DNA from: Corynebacterium sp. p3-SID1056
Lineage (GTDB): Bacteria; Actinomycetota; Actinomycetes; Mycobacteriales; Mycobacteriaceae
DNA: 64,000 nt
Direction: 5' to 3'
Assembly (NCBI RefSeq): GCF_025152525.1
Contig: NZ_JALXXL010000009.1
Span: 1-64,000, forward strand
The notes below the pieces were generated by a model. That model saw only the letters and a program-made list of their open reading frames with translations, had not been told where the DNA came from and ran no database searches. The position numbers and the translations under genes were made by a program. Below, piece after piece: positions 1 to 9,045 of the stretch. Position 1 is the stretch's first letter. Every line of letters starts with the position of its first letter.

Positions 1-125
1 GTTGAATCTTTCGCCATACAGTCCCAAGGAACCAGCTCACTACTGTAAGAATAAGATAAAAGCTATTCCAACTAGTATTCCAGGAACTATATAGAGCTAC
101 TTCTTTTACTCGGGGTATCGATGTT
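1..125. other. AT-rich window edge, no supported gene
   Basis: This stretch is AT-rich and lies downstream of the minus-strand protease gene. On the minus strand one frame stays open to the window edge and encodes hydrophobic residues, but I see no start codon with a ribosome binding site for it, so I do not call a gene. The rest of a possible reading frame would lie outside the window. Confidence 0.3.
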
Positions 126-1031
126 TTAAAAATGACTTGAGCTTGATAGTGAGGACATATCAGAAGAGTTTTTTCGTGTTTCTTTATGAGTGTCTGGGGT
201 ATGGGGGTCAACGAGCGGATGAGCTACAGGAGGAGCATACTTAAGGCCGTTTTCTGCTTTAACTTTTTCTTGAGGGGAAAGTCCCACGTTAGAGTGGATA
301 GTTTCATGTACCCAGTGAGCCCTCGGAGGGAGGTTTGTATGCCACATGGGCCTATCTTGCCCATCGATGCATTCTGGGTTAAAGCCGCCGGCAGTGTGTA
401 CTGCGTAGAGAGTGTTGTTTTTGTAGATAGGTGCTCCTGAATCTCCACCACAGGAGCGTGAAAGCGTTGACGATTTCCCTTTGAACAGATCGGTATACGT
501 AACGTTTCCAAAGTTCAAGGAGCCTACTTTTTCGGAAATGACTGTTGACGCCGAAGAAGCATAGTCATGAGGTTGACCATAACCAGTAAGTACGGCTTGA
601 TCCCCGATCTTCAACGGCTCTGTGGCCAAGGTAAATGAATCGGCATTGATTCCATCACCGACTTTAATAAGCGCAACATCTTCAGTAGAAGACTTGATAT
701 AGATAGCAGCGATACCTGCTACTTCACCATCTGATTGGCGGAGAAAACCATCCATAAAAGGTGAATTAGACACACAGTGATGCGCGGTCAACCAAAAATT
801 ATCCCCCACATAGCTTGCCGTGCAATCACGCCGAACACGCTGTTGCTGTGAGTCGTCCAAACTCGGAGTGACCGACCACAAAGCCGCAATACGATTATCA
901 TTCACCGGCACAGTACTGCTTGCCTGCAATGAAGCGAAGTCATTATCTGCAGCGGAGGCCATGGCAGAACAAGCTCCTAGCGCAGTAAATGCGCAGGCTA
1001 GAGAAGAAAGACCGAGTTTAACTATTTTCAT
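126..1031 (-). CDS. secreted trypsin-like serine protease (S1 family)
   Basis: A 301-residue protein with an N-terminal signal peptide (hydrophobic residues 5-25, cleavage probably after ASA near residue 27) and a chymotrypsin-fold domain. The triad is visible: His85 in TAHHC, Asp118 in EDVALI and Ser198 in CGGDSGAP. It should be exported and cleave proteins outside the membrane; substrate unknown. The C-terminal ~50 residues are polar and Ser/His-rich with no anchor or sorting signal. The ATG is preceded by GGGG five bases upstream. The gene is divergent from the LGFP protein gene, with 117 bp between starts, and shares its AT-rich composition, unlike most of the window. Confidence 0.88.
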   Translation of the reverse strand: MKIVKLGLSSLACAFTALGACSAMASAADNDFASLQASSTVPVNDNRIAALWSVTPSLDDSQQQRVRRDCTASYVGDNFWLTAHHCVSNSPFMDGFLRQSDGEVAGIAAIYIKSSTEDVALIKVGDGINADSFTLATEPLKIGDQAVLTGYGQPHDYASSASTVISEKVGSLNFGNVTYTDLFKGKSSTLSRSCGGDSGAPIYKNNTLYAVHTAGGFNPECIDGQDRPMWHTNLPPRAHWVHETIHSNVGLSPQEKVKAENGLKYAPPVAHPLVDPHTPDTHKETRKNSSDMSSLSSSSHF

Positions 1032-1148
1032 CGGTACCCCACGAGATTAGAAAGGAGAGCTTTTTCACTTAACCAGCGTAGCCTGCCATCAAGCTATAAG
1101 CTGACCTAGTAGAACAATTCCTTGTTCCACTCTCGTCTAAGGACCGCC

Positions 1149-3026
1149 ATGAAAGCTCTCTCACGCAAACTCCTTGCTTTCGTCTCAGCAAGCTTATTAA
1201 TCAGCACCACTCCCGGTACTGCAGTCGCGCAATCATCACTTCTTGGATCATCGATACGAGATGAACAACAATCAAAAATTCAAGCATCTGAAACTCCGCC
1301 TGCCGACAACGATTTTTACCCCTCTAATCACCGTGATACGACTTCGCCACAAGTAGTCGATGGTCCATTTGCCCAGTGGGGAATCCCAACTCCTCCAGGG
1401 GCAGAAGGATATGAAGTCAACCAAGCCACAAATGACGAGCTCAACCCGCAAGGGCTGAAAGAATGGCATCCGACTACCAATCCCAACAGTGAAGTTATTC
1501 CTGGTCAAATGCGCTCCGACAGGGAAGAGATTCCTGCCGGTATCGACAAGAACGAAGCCGACAAGGCAGAAATACGAGAAGCACAACTTGCCAACCCTGA
1601 TACTCCAACGCTGAATGCTCGGCCAGGGTGTAAAGTGTACTGGCCCTCCCCCTTTGAAGTATGCGGTTTAATTAAAGAAAAATACGATAAGGTAGGCGGC
1701 CCAACCAGCTTCCTTCTTCTTCCAAAATCTAATGAGCTCACCAATCCAGACGGAATCGGAAAGCGTTCTGAGTTTGTCAATGGATATATTTACTGGCACC
1801 CCAAGACAGGAGCACATACAGTTAGTCTCCCAGCAGCTAAAGTCTGGGAACGTCACGGCTGGGAAAAGGGCTTCCTTGGGTACCCCACTACCAGCGATAT
1901 GGCTTTAGGAAACCAGTGGTTTAAACAAAACTTCCAAGGTGGATATGTTTACACTCACAATGCATTGCCAGCAACGCAGGCCAGCATTCAAGGCCGAATT
2001 TATGACAAATGGCAATCCATGGGAGCTCAAAACAGTGAACTTGGCTACCCCATCAGTGATGAGCTAACCACCCCGGATGGTGTCGGACGCTACAACGTCT
2101 TCGAACGCGGAATGATCTACTGGACTCCACGACATGGGGCACATGCTGTTCTCGGCTCTATCCTCACAGAGTGGGGCAAATCTGGTTTCGAAAAAAGTAG
2201 CTACGGATACCCTGTCGAGGATCCTAAGGGCGACGATGGATTCAAAATAACTCAAAAGTTCCAACGAGGAACCCTTCAAGGGTACAAATCGCCCATACCT
2301 GAAATCGCTGAAATTTTGGACCTAAAAGGCAATCAGATAGATGACCTATACACACAGCTCAGTGAAGATTTCAGGTCTCACCAGATTCCCCTTCGGGACG
2401 GGTTTCAAGAATCTTACCGACGAGCGAAAGAATCTTTGGAGTTTACAACATTCACGTACAATCCTGCTCAAAATCAGATCAACACTTATGCACTAAATGA
2501 CGCATCTACCCCTGCGACTAGCTGTGATAAATCTGAATTTGCCCCACCAGGGAACGAACGAACTAACCGAGGTGACGTTTTCTATTCGAAAGCTGTCCGA
2601 GCACGAATCATCAACCACGGACATACCGGAATTTTCGTAACCCAAGGAAATGCTGATCCGAGAAAAATATCTACCGTTGAAGCAGTTGGAGCTGATTCCG
2701 GAGTTCAGCTTCTACGAGGTAGTGAGCGCCTAGGCGTATGTCAGCCAACATACCTTTCTGTTAATACTGACAACTCAACGCGAGACCAAGCCGCCAGCTG
2801 GGCAGAAAGCAAGGTAGGAAAGGGATACGAAAGCAACTTTGCGACTACAAGAATCGGAAAGATCGATAGAGATTCCTACAATTGTTCTCAACTCATCTGG
2901 GCAGCTTATAAGCACGCTTCTGGCGGCGGCCTAGATATTGGCGAAAGGTACCCTTACGAGCCATACCAACCTGCGGTATACCCATTGGATATCCTTCTTT
3001 CACATAACACAACCGCGTTCAATTGA
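1149..3026 (+). CDS. secreted LGFP-repeat protein with C-terminal YiiX/NlpC-P60-like cysteine peptidase domain
   Basis: The 625-residue product has a signal peptide (cleavage near AVAQS). Residues about 173-376 hold LGFP-type repeats (FLGYPTTSDM, ELGYPISDEL, SYGYPVEDPK), a family that in mycolate actinobacteria is associated with the cell wall. The C-terminal 150 residues resemble permuted papain-like YiiX/NlpC-P60 enzymes: a His in GHTGIFV (about 492) and a Cys in YNCSQLIW (about 579) would form the catalytic pair. It probably binds the envelope and cleaves an amide or ester there; the substrate is not deducible. I start at ATG 1149, preceded by AAGGA, rather than the TTG 27 bases upstream. 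TATAAG at 1095-1100 could be its -10. It overlaps the next gene by one base (TGATG). Confidence 0.82.
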   Translation: MKALSRKLLAFVSASLLISTTPGTAVAQSSLLGSSIRDEQQSKIQASETPPADNDFYPSNHRDTTSPQVVDGPFAQWGIPTPPGAEGYEVNQATNDELNPQGLKEWHPTTNPNSEVIPGQMRSDREEIPAGIDKNEADKAEIREAQLANPDTPTLNARPGCKVYWPSPFEVCGLIKEKYDKVGGPTSFLLLPKSNELTNPDGIGKRSEFVNGYIYWHPKTGAHTVSLPAAKVWERHGWEKGFLGYPTTSDMALGNQWFKQNFQGGYVYTHNALPATQASIQGRIYDKWQSMGAQNSELGYPISDELTTPDGVGRYNVFERGMIYWTPRHGAHAVLGSILTEWGKSGFEKSSYGYPVEDPKGDDGFKITQKFQRGTLQGYKSPIPEIAEILDLKGNQIDDLYTQLSEDFRSHQIPLRDGFQESYRRAKESLEFTTFTYNPAQNQINTYALNDASTPATSCDKSEFAPPGNERTNRGDVFYSKAVRARIINHGHTGIFVTQGNADPRKISTVEAVGADSGVQLLRGSERLGVCQPTYLSVNTDNSTRDQAASWAESKVGKGYESNFATTRIGKIDRDSYNCSQLIWAAYKHASGGGLDIGERYPYEPYQPAVYPLDILLSHNTTAFN

Positions 3027-4219
3027 TGAATAGAAAGACCACCATTGCGATTCTGCTGACATTAACCTTGCTAGCAGCAGGATCAATTCTGCTATGGAAA
3101 TACTTGCCATCTGCACCAAAAACAACAGGGGCTGGAGCTGAAAATGCCGCTTTTATAGGCATCTCAACTGAAACCAGCGGAAGCCTAACCTTAAACGATC
3201 GAAACAACCTTTTTTGGACTTCCGAATCAGGTTCAGGTGGTGTAGCTTTTTCGACAGCCCCAACGTATTTCCCCTCGCTTCTTAGGATCGGGAGAGGATT
3301 TGCGACTCCTGATGAAAATTCGATTCTCTTGGTCGATCAAAATCTCCAGGAAAAGAAGCTCCTTCCGGTACCCGATCTAAAAGTAGGAACTCAAAGCGCT
3401 TCGGCGAACTCACTTGATCATAGCCACGGAGCTTTCCTTTTTAACACCAGCGATTCAACTCGCTCAAATGCAGGAAAGGTGGTTGCAGTAAGCCCGAATG
3501 GCGCACGAAGCATTGATAGAGAAGAACATGTTAGCGCCCTCACTGCTTGTAATGACGGCACCATAAAATGGATTGAGTTCCTCCCGCAAGACAGTGAAAA
3601 AGTAGGAGGTGCCGGGACTGCAAAAATAGTTACCTGGAGTAGCAACGGGGCAGTTGAAACTTCTGACATACTTTGGAATTTTCACTATGAACCCGGGCAC
3701 GAAAATCATCTATCGTGCGATTCCTCTTCAAGCACAATCATAAGCGAAGATGAAAATGGAAAACCTATATCGCTTATCTTAGAAAATCACGGAAAAGAGA
3801 CATCGGTAAAGAATACTGTAGCGCTTCCATCTATTCCACCCCCGGCAATGGCAAGATTCTCTACAGTGTTTCAAAATACACTGTATTCATTGGATAAAGA
3901 AAACATACTAACCGCCGTAAACATCAGTACCGGGGATCTTGAGTACAGTCAACCACTTAACATTAGTGGACCATCACCAATCTCTATCACATTCGAAGAT
4001 CATAGAGCGTTCTTGGTCACCCGGCCAGACCGATTTGAAAACAAGCAAGCCGTACTTACCATTGATCTAAAGAATCCACGCTGCACTGGAGAAGAAATTC
4101 CCCTTACTGGATATGATGAAACTTCCCAAAAATCAAAAATAGAGCGATTAGGTGACTCTTTTATGGCTACAACTACTACACTCCCAAAGTCGCCTGATTA
4201 TCAATTCACGTGCGGATAA
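3026..4219 (+). CDS. membrane-anchored hypothetical protein, possible beta-propeller
   Basis: I do not recognise this 397-residue protein. It begins with a short basic stretch and one hydrophobic segment (about residues 6-24), so it is either anchored with the body outside or exported. The rest is rich in Ser, Thr, Asn and short strand-like segments spaced as in WD/PQQ-type propellers (for example LYSLDKENILTAVNISTGD), but no family signature is decisive. There is no lipobox. The start overlaps the stop of the LGFP protein by one base, so the two are co-transcribed and the product probably works with that exported enzyme. It is AT-rich like its neighbours. Confidence 0.7.
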   Translation: MNRKTTIAILLTLTLLAAGSILLWKYLPSAPKTTGAGAENAAFIGISTETSGSLTLNDRNNLFWTSESGSGGVAFSTAPTYFPSLLRIGRGFATPDENSILLVDQNLQEKKLLPVPDLKVGTQSASANSLDHSHGAFLFNTSDSTRSNAGKVVAVSPNGARSIDREEHVSALTACNDGTIKWIEFLPQDSEKVGGAGTAKIVTWSSNGAVETSDILWNFHYEPGHENHLSCDSSSSTIISEDENGKPISLILENHGKETSVKNTVALPSIPPPAMARFSTVFQNTLYSLDKENILTAVNISTGDLEYSQPLNISGPSPISITFEDHRAFLVTRPDRFENKQAVLTIDLKNPRCTGEEIPLTGYDETSQKSKIERLGDSFMATTTTLPKSPDYQFTCG

Positions 4220-4273
4220 CTTTCCCGCCCCAACTTTACGTGAAAATTATTTCTTTTTAATCAAGTCTCCAGT

Positions 4274-4473
4274 TTAATTCAGCTTGCCAAGGTAGCCGTA
4301 CAGCGTCGTTCGTCCTACCTTCAAACGCCCCGCAATCTCTGCTTTCGGTACACCAACAGCCACCCGCTCGCGCGCCTGAGCCACTTGTTCATCAGTCAGC
4401 GCGCGTGCGCGCCCCTTGTACACCCGCGTTCTTTCGCTCGGGCGATCCCCTCGGCCTGACGCTCTCGAACTTC
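4274..4473 (-). pseudogene. C-terminal remnant of a serine recombinase (resolvase/invertase), frameshifted
   Basis: On the minus strand the last ~45 codons read as a resolvase helix-turn-helix tail (ALTDEQVAQARERVAVG, then KAEIAGRLKVGRTTLYGYL). Just upstream, in a different frame, is the matching family segment VRERQAEGIARAKERG, and the two join if one base is restored in the CCC run at 4423-4425 (plus strand). An in-frame stop precedes the VRERQ segment (4474-4476), and no N-terminal catalytic domain is visible. It is therefore the frameshifted tail of a Tn3-type resolvase or Hin-type invertase, marking an old mobile element at the edge of the AT-rich segment. Confidence 0.75.
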
Positions 4474-4767
4474 CTACTGCGGATGGGGAGTTGCCAGATT
4501 GGGATGGTATGGCGAAATATATTTCTATCCTTGAGCAGTATGCATTCAGCTGGCACGCCACGGTCGGCCGACCCCCGGTGCCGGTACCAACTGCTCGGAA
4601 GGCGGCAGTACCGAGTCTTCGGAACACCGGTACCAGAAGCCCGCATCTGACACCTGCGAGCTTCAATAACCAGGAGGTCTTGTCGCGACCAAAATGAAAG
4701 CCTTCATGGTTCATCGCGTGCCATATTTTGCGGATCCCCCAGACCGAGAAACTCTCCGCATATCCCC
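4474..4767. other. intergenic stretch between recombinase remnant and the next operon
   Basis: No gene is supported here. The sequence passes from the AT-rich island to normal GC-rich composition. CCGGTACC occurs twice (near 4580 and 4627), flanking about 40 bases; this could be a leftover recombination or regulatory site but nothing proves it. Confidence 0.3.
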
Positions 4768-5049
4768 CTAACGTGGACGCCTCCCGTTCGGCGGCTCCCG
4801 GCGCAACACCGCGCGGATCGGCTTCTTGCCATCTTCCGGAGGCTGCAGCAGCTTTGAATTCCGCAGCGGGTAACTGTACTCACCGCGCGGCACGACCAGC
4901 GGTGGCTTGTCCGGGTTCGCCTGCGCCATCGCGTGATACTTAGCCGTCTGGGCCATTTTGCGCTGGTTGTCTCGAAGCATCGCTTCGAAATCCAGCATGC
5001 GCTTCTCTGTGCGTCGCCGGTACTGCTCGGCAAACTCTGCGAAATCCAT
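4768..5049 (-). CDS. small hypothetical protein, third gene of the EspC-like operon
   Basis: A 93-residue hydrophilic protein, strongly charged and probably helical in its first 50 residues (EQYRRRTEKRMLDFEAML), with a Pro/Arg-rich tail. No family recognised, no signal peptide or membrane segment. The ATG overlaps the stop codon of the 502-residue protein gene (TAATG) and AGGGGA lies six bases upstream, so I prefer this start to an ATG two codons earlier. The translational coupling suggests it acts with the two upstream products, perhaps as a chaperone or accessory factor, but that is inference from position only. Confidence 0.65.
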   Translation of the reverse strand: MDFAEFAEQYRRRTEKRMLDFEAMLRDNQRKMAQTAKYHAMAQANPDKPPLVVPRGEYSYPLRNSKLLQPPEDGKKPIRAVLRREPPNGRRPR

Positions 5050-6557
5050 TACCATTCCCCTGTCTTCTTCATGGCCCACGGCTCCGCAGAGTCCGCAGCA
5101 GCCGGTGTATCGTCTTCGTTCGTCTCGGTGTTTTCAGTGCTTTCAATCTGATCGGCCGCGTCGGCAGGTGCCGGATCTGGCGGGACCTGCGCCGCTTCAG
5201 TAGCTGGAGGCTGGATGTGCTCTAGCTTTTCCGGCGGCGGTGCAGGCTCCTCAACCTGTGATAATTCCGGAGGCGGAGGGATCACACCGTCATCCGGCTC
5301 TGGTTCAGGTTCCGGCACAGGCTCTGGTTCAGGTTCCGGTTCCGGCACCGGCTCCGGTTCAGGGCATTCAGGCACCTCGTGCGTGCAGCACTCGGCCCCT
5401 GGGCACTCCGCGACCGCCTCCAACGAGGCTGCGAAGCAGTCCAGCCCCTCGATCACGGCCGCCGCCCCGGTTTGCACCAGCGTGCCCACCCACGCTGAGG
5501 TGTCAGTCTGCGTTGCCGCGGGTTGGAACTGATCCACAGTCTCGCAGTCCACGGTCTCGAGGCCCGCGTTGATTGCTCCGTCGATGTCAAAGTTGAAGTT
5601 GAGCTCCACGTTTACGGGCTGGCCGACCACTCCCGCCTCCGCGGAAGCAGCTGCAGTGCCAACACTTGCGGTGTCGACGCAGCGTGTTTCCAGGCGTGGA
5701 CACTGCGTCACCCGCGGCTCCGGTGCTGGCTTCGGCTCCGGTGCCGGAGGCGGGGCAGGCGGATCAACAGGCGCAGCCGGCTTAGGTGCCGGCTCCGGTT
5801 CACACTCAGGCACCGGCTTCGGCGGAGGCGTCTGCGCTGGCTCGGTCACAGCCGTACCGCCACTCTCACATTCGCAACCGCCGCCGTACTCCACCGGCGG
5901 CGCGGGCTGCTGCACGGCCACGTCTTCCACGCACTGCGCGATGGCCTCGAGGCAGTCCTCGATCACGCAGTTGCGGTCTTTGGCGGTAGCGTTCGCCTGG
6001 GTGAGCGCGCCAATGGCCACGTCGACGACTTGGTCGGTCAGCTGCGGGAACCCAAACTTCACAATCATTTCCAGCATCCGGCACGCCGGTGAGAGCATCT
6101 CCTGCATGGCAATGTCGCCGGTGGTGCAGACTTCCTCGATGGTTGTGCAGCAGGCTTGTATTTGCCCGCCGACCTCGTCAACCTTGTTGAAGTGCTCGGC
6201 CTCGCGGTCTGCGTCTTCCGCCTCGCGTTGCGTAATCCCCAACTCTTCGAACCACTGCGCTTCGGCCCCTGGGTTGGCCCCGGGCTCGCCGAAGATGAAG
6301 TCCGCAATTGCGCCGTCAGCCCTGGCTTGTGTTCGATCCAGGCCGGTGTATACCGAGCCGCTCCCGCTGAGTTGGAAGCGGCCTTGCAGGCGCGCGCCCG
6401 TGGAGGCGAACCCGTGTAAGTCTTGCCCACGCAGCCGATCGATCTGCTGCAGCAGGTCATCCGCGATCCCCTGCGCCACTGCTTGCTTCCCCGGCGAGGC
6501 AGGGGCCGCGCAGATCAGCGACATGACGCGCTGTACTTCTGCTTCAACGGCACTCAT
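5049..6557 (-). CDS. Cys-rich, Pro/Glu-repeat hypothetical protein, candidate ESX-4-linked protein
   Basis: A 502-residue protein with no recognisable enzyme domain. Residues 1-210 look helical and contain several Cys (such as QACCTTIEEVC); the middle and C-terminal parts are Pro/Glu/Ala-rich with PEPEPE repeats. I count about 19 cysteines, unusual for a cytosolic actinobacterial protein and suggestive of disulfides or metal binding. There is no Sec signal peptide. It overlaps the upstream EspC-like gene by four bases (ATGA) and the downstream small gene by one. Near ESX-4 and downstream of an EspC-like protein, it could be a type VII substrate, but this is inference. Confidence 0.7.
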   Translation of the reverse strand: MSAVEAEVQRVMSLICAAPASPGKQAVAQGIADDLLQQIDRLRGQDLHGFASTGARLQGRFQLSGSGSVYTGLDRTQARADGAIADFIFGEPGANPGAEAQWFEELGITQREAEDADREAEHFNKVDEVGGQIQACCTTIEEVCTTGDIAMQEMLSPACRMLEMIVKFGFPQLTDQVVDVAIGALTQANATAKDRNCVIEDCLEAIAQCVEDVAVQQPAPPVEYGGGCECESGGTAVTEPAQTPPPKPVPECEPEPAPKPAAPVDPPAPPPAPEPKPAPEPRVTQCPRLETRCVDTASVGTAAASAEAGVVGQPVNVELNFNFDIDGAINAGLETVDCETVDQFQPAATQTDTSAWVGTLVQTGAAAVIEGLDCFAASLEAVAECPGAECCTHEVPECPEPEPVPEPEPEPEPVPEPEPEPDDGVIPPPPELSQVEEPAPPPEKLEHIQPPATEAAQVPPDPAPADAADQIESTENTETNEDDTPAAADSAEPWAMKKTGEW

Positions 6558-6874
6558 AGCTGCGCCTCCCCGAAAGCAAAGCTTGCGGCATTGCCTGTAT
6601 CGGCATGCGCAACGTCACCGCTGAGCCGCACGATCTGTTCCCAGTTCCGCGCCCGCGTGGACAAGTAGGCGGCCGTCGTTTCGTCCATGCGCGACAGCGC
6701 CTCCGCAATCCGCGCGCCCTGGGGTGCAAACCCCTGTCCGAAACTGTCCGGCGCAACCTGCGCCGGATTCGCCGCAAGTGTTTCCCCGGCAGCACGATAG
6801 GCACCGATAGCGCGTGTGTAGCGTGCGCGTACTGCGTCGACGTCGACATCAACGCCGTGTTGCGATGCGCTCAT
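6554..6874 (-). CDS. EspC-like (type VII secretion target family) small protein
   Basis: A 106-residue, mostly helical protein. The N-terminal VDVDAVRARYTRAIGAYRAAG followed by a spacer with FGQGFAPQG and a second helix resembles the EspC/DUF2580-type family of ESX-associated proteins, which form a helical hairpin like WXG100 proteins but lack a clear WXG. ATG 6874 is preceded by GGTGG. It is the first gene of a three-gene overlapping operon lying 3 kb from esxT, and glmM lies upstream on the same strand. The family assignment rests on pattern and context; a stand-alone helical protein is the alternative. Confidence 0.6.
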   Translation of the reverse strand: MSASQHGVDVDVDAVRARYTRAIGAYRAAGETLAANPAQVAPDSFGQGFAPQGARIAEALSRMDETTAAYLSTRARNWEQIVRLSGDVAHADTGNAASFAFGEAQL

Positions 6875-6969
6875 AGTTCCACCCCCGAATATTCCCCCAG
6901 CCCACCGTTGTGGGCCCTGTAAAAATTTTTCCTGGCCCCTATTAGACGCAGCCAGACCCCCTTGGGTTC

Positions 6970-7022
6970 CCTCGTCCCCGAAAGATTTCTCTAGCCCCCT
7001 CAAGCTCCGCTCGGGGACGAGG
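6970..7022 (-). terminator. 12-bp inverted repeat downstream of glmM
   Basis: CCTCGTCCCCGA (6970-6981) and TCGGGGACGAGG (7011-7022) are perfect complements with a 29-base loop, placed just after the glmM stop and before the EspC-like operon. There is no T tract. A second small hairpin, GCCCAC-GTTG-type, lies near 6900-6915. It may be a glmM terminator or a control element for the downstream operon. Confidence 0.45.
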
Positions 7023-7037
7023 TTCCTCGCCCGCAGA

Positions 7038-8381
7038 CTACACTGCGGCGACCACTGCCGCGAGGCGACCGGCGACCTCACGGGCGTGCTTCTCGTCGGA
7101 AGCCTCCACCATCACGCGGAACAGCTCCTCGGTGCCAGACGGGCGCAAAAGGACGCGGCCGGTGTCTCCCAGATCCGCCTCGGCTGCTTCCTTCGCCGCG
7201 ATGACCTCCGGGTTCTGCAAAATAGCGGACTTGTCGGAGACCGGAACGTTGATCAGCTGCTGCGGCAGGACCTGCATGACCTCGGCCAGCTCGGCAATCG
7301 TCTTGCCGGTCTCCGCCATGCGGGCCATGAGCAACAGGCCGGACAGCGTACCGTCGCCAGTCGTGGCGTGCGCGGGAACGACAATGTGGCCGGACTGCTC
7401 GCCGCCGAGCGAGAAGTCGCCGCGGTTGAGCGCCTCGAGCACGTAGCGGTCGCCCACCGCGGTCTCCTCGACGTGGATGCCCTCGCGCTCCATAGCGAGC
7501 TTCAGGCCTAGGTTGCTCATCACGGTGGCCACGAGCGTGTTGTCGGTCAGCGAGTTGCGCTCCTTCATGCCGGTGGCCAGGATCGCCATGATCTGGTCGC
7601 CGTCGACAATATTGCCCTGCGCATCGACGGCCAGGCAGCGGTCCGCGTCGCCGTCGTGAGCCAGCCCGATGTCGGCACCGTGCTCTACGACGGCCGCCTG
7701 CACCTGGTCCATGTGGGTGGATCCGGAGCCGTCGTTGATGTTGAAGGCGTTCGGGGTGTTGTAAATGGCAACCACCTCGGCGCCCGCGGCTGCGTAGGCC
7801 TTCGGTGCGACCTCGGAGGCCGCGCCGTTGGCGCAGTCCACCACGACCTTGATGCCGGAGAGGTCCGTCGTCATCGCCTCGGCCAGGTGCGACAGGTAGC
7901 GCTCCTGCGCATCGGGGGCCTCCTCGATCACACGCCCGATGCCGGTGCCGGTCGGGCCAGTCTCATCCAGGGTGGCCATCGTCTGCTCAATCTCGTCCTC
8001 CACGGCATCCGGCAGCTTCTTGCCGCCGGCGGAGAAGAACTTGATGCCGTTGTCCGGCATCGGGTTGTGCGAGGCGGAGATCATCACGCCGATGTCGGCA
8101 CCGTAGTCGTCGGTAAGAAATGCCAGGCCCGGGGTGGGGATGACGCCGACGCGCAGCACGTCGACGCCCTTCGAGGCCATGCCCGCCGCCATCGCTGCGG
8201 CGAGCATCTCGCCGGAGACGCGCGGGTCGCGCCCGATCAGCGCGGTCGGGCGGCGCTTGGTGGAGCGTCGGTCGCGGGTGAGCACGGTCGCGGCCGCCGC
8301 GCCGAGCTTCATTGCCAAAGGTGCCGTGAGCTTCTCGTTTGCCAGTCCACGGACACCGTCAGTTCCAAACATTCGAGTCAT
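7038..8381 (-). CDS. glmM: phosphoglucosamine mutase
   Basis: GlmM converts glucosamine-6-phosphate to glucosamine-1-phosphate in UDP-GlcNAc synthesis, feeding peptidoglycan. The 447-residue length is normal for the family. Visible marks: FGTDGVRG at the N-terminus, the phosphoserine loop ISASHNP with Ser104, the metal-binding DGDADR, and the sugar-binding GGEQSGH. I use the ATG giving MTRMFGTDG; an internal ATG three codons later is possible. It follows rpsI after a hairpin terminator. The partner enzyme GlmS is encoded 41 kb away at 49089-50957. Confidence 0.97.
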   Translation of the reverse strand: MTRMFGTDGVRGLANEKLTAPLAMKLGAAAATVLTRDRRSTKRRPTALIGRDPRVSGEMLAAAMAAGMASKGVDVLRVGVIPTPGLAFLTDDYGADIGVMISASHNPMPDNGIKFFSAGGKKLPDAVEDEIEQTMATLDETGPTGTGIGRVIEEAPDAQERYLSHLAEAMTTDLSGIKVVVDCANGAASEVAPKAYAAAGAEVVAIYNTPNAFNINDGSGSTHMDQVQAAVVEHGADIGLAHDGDADRCLAVDAQGNIVDGDQIMAILATGMKERNSLTDNTLVATVMSNLGLKLAMEREGIHVEETAVGDRYVLEALNRGDFSLGGEQSGHIVVPAHATTGDGTLSGLLLMARMAETGKTIAELAEVMQVLPQQLINVPVSDKSAILQNPEVIAAKEAAEADLGDTGRVLLRPSGTEELFRVMVEASDEKHAREVAGRLAAVVAAV

Positions 8382-8442
8382 AGGCACAATTATGCAGTAC
8401 TCGCCGACAACGGTCAGGCACGGGGCACCCACAGATGGCAAA

Positions 8443-8475
8443 ACGCCGCCTCCCCGGTACGCGGGGCGACGGCGT
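8443..8475 (-). terminator. intrinsic terminator after rplM-rpsI
   Basis: On the minus strand a GC-rich stem (ACGCCG/CGGCGT outside, CCCC/GGGG inside, two mismatches) is followed by TTTTG. It lies between the rpsI stop and the glmM start and should end the L13-S9 transcript. Confidence 0.7.
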
Positions 8476-8496
8476 AGTGCTTGGCAGTAGAAGCGA

Positions 8497-9045
8497 TTAA
8501 CGCTTGGAGTACTGCGGTGCGCGACGGGCCTTGTGCAGACCTGCCTTCTTGCGCTCGACGGCACGTGCGTCACGGGTGAGCAGGCCGGCCTTCTTCAGGG
8601 TCGGGCGCTCAGCCGGGTTGTACACGTTGAGTGCGCGGGCGATAGCCAGACGCAGTGCGCCAGCCTGGCCGGTCGGGCCGCCACCGTTGAGGGTGGCCTT
8701 GATGTTGAACTGGCCCTCGCGCTCGAGCAGCGTCAGCGGGGTCAGGATGTCCTGCTGGTGCAGCTTGTTCGGGAAGTAGTCCTCGAACTCGCGGCCGTTG
8801 ACGGTGATGGTGCCGTCGCCCTCGGTGACGGTCACACGTGCGATGGCGCGCTTACGGCGGCCCACGGTCTGGATCGGGCCCTCGTGCAGGTTCACCGGCT
8901 CGGCGACGGCCTCCTCGGACTCGTCAACCTCGGGTGCGACTGCATCGCCGATGGTGTAGTTGAACTCCTCGGTTGCGGCGGTGGCGGCGTCGATGTCGCC
9001 AGCGTCTGCAACGTTGTTCTCTGCGTTGGTGTTCGGCTCGGTCAT
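8497..9045 (-). CDS. rpsI: 30S ribosomal protein S9
   Basis: S9 sits at the 3' head of the small subunit; its C-terminal tail reaches the P-site tRNA and here ends in the usual YSKR. The family core begins around residue 60 ([11 protein letters not shown]). At 182 residues it is longer than the ~130-residue bacterial standard because of an acidic 55-60-residue N-terminal extension, seen in other actinobacteria. The ATG overlaps the rplM stop (TAATG), so translation is coupled. Confidence 0.97.
   Translation of the reverse strand: MTEPNTNAENNVADAGDIDAATAATEEFNYTIGDAVAPEVDESEEAVAEPVNLHEGPIQTVGRRKRAIARVTVTEGDGTITVNGREFEDYFPNKLHQQDILTPLTLLEREGQFNIKATLNGGGPTGQAGALRLAIARALNVYNPAERPTLKKAGLLTRDARAVERKKAGLHKARRAPQYSKR

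Noticed and set aside
5281..5370. PEPEPE-coding tandem repeats as a mobile or CRISPR-like repeat
   Set aside because: The repeats are in frame, encode Pro-Glu dipeptides and are explained by the coding sequence.
5215..5532. Gly/Ser-repeat open frame on the plus strand
   Set aside because: It is the reverse complement of the PEPEPE repeats in the Cys/Pro-rich protein, not a separate gene.
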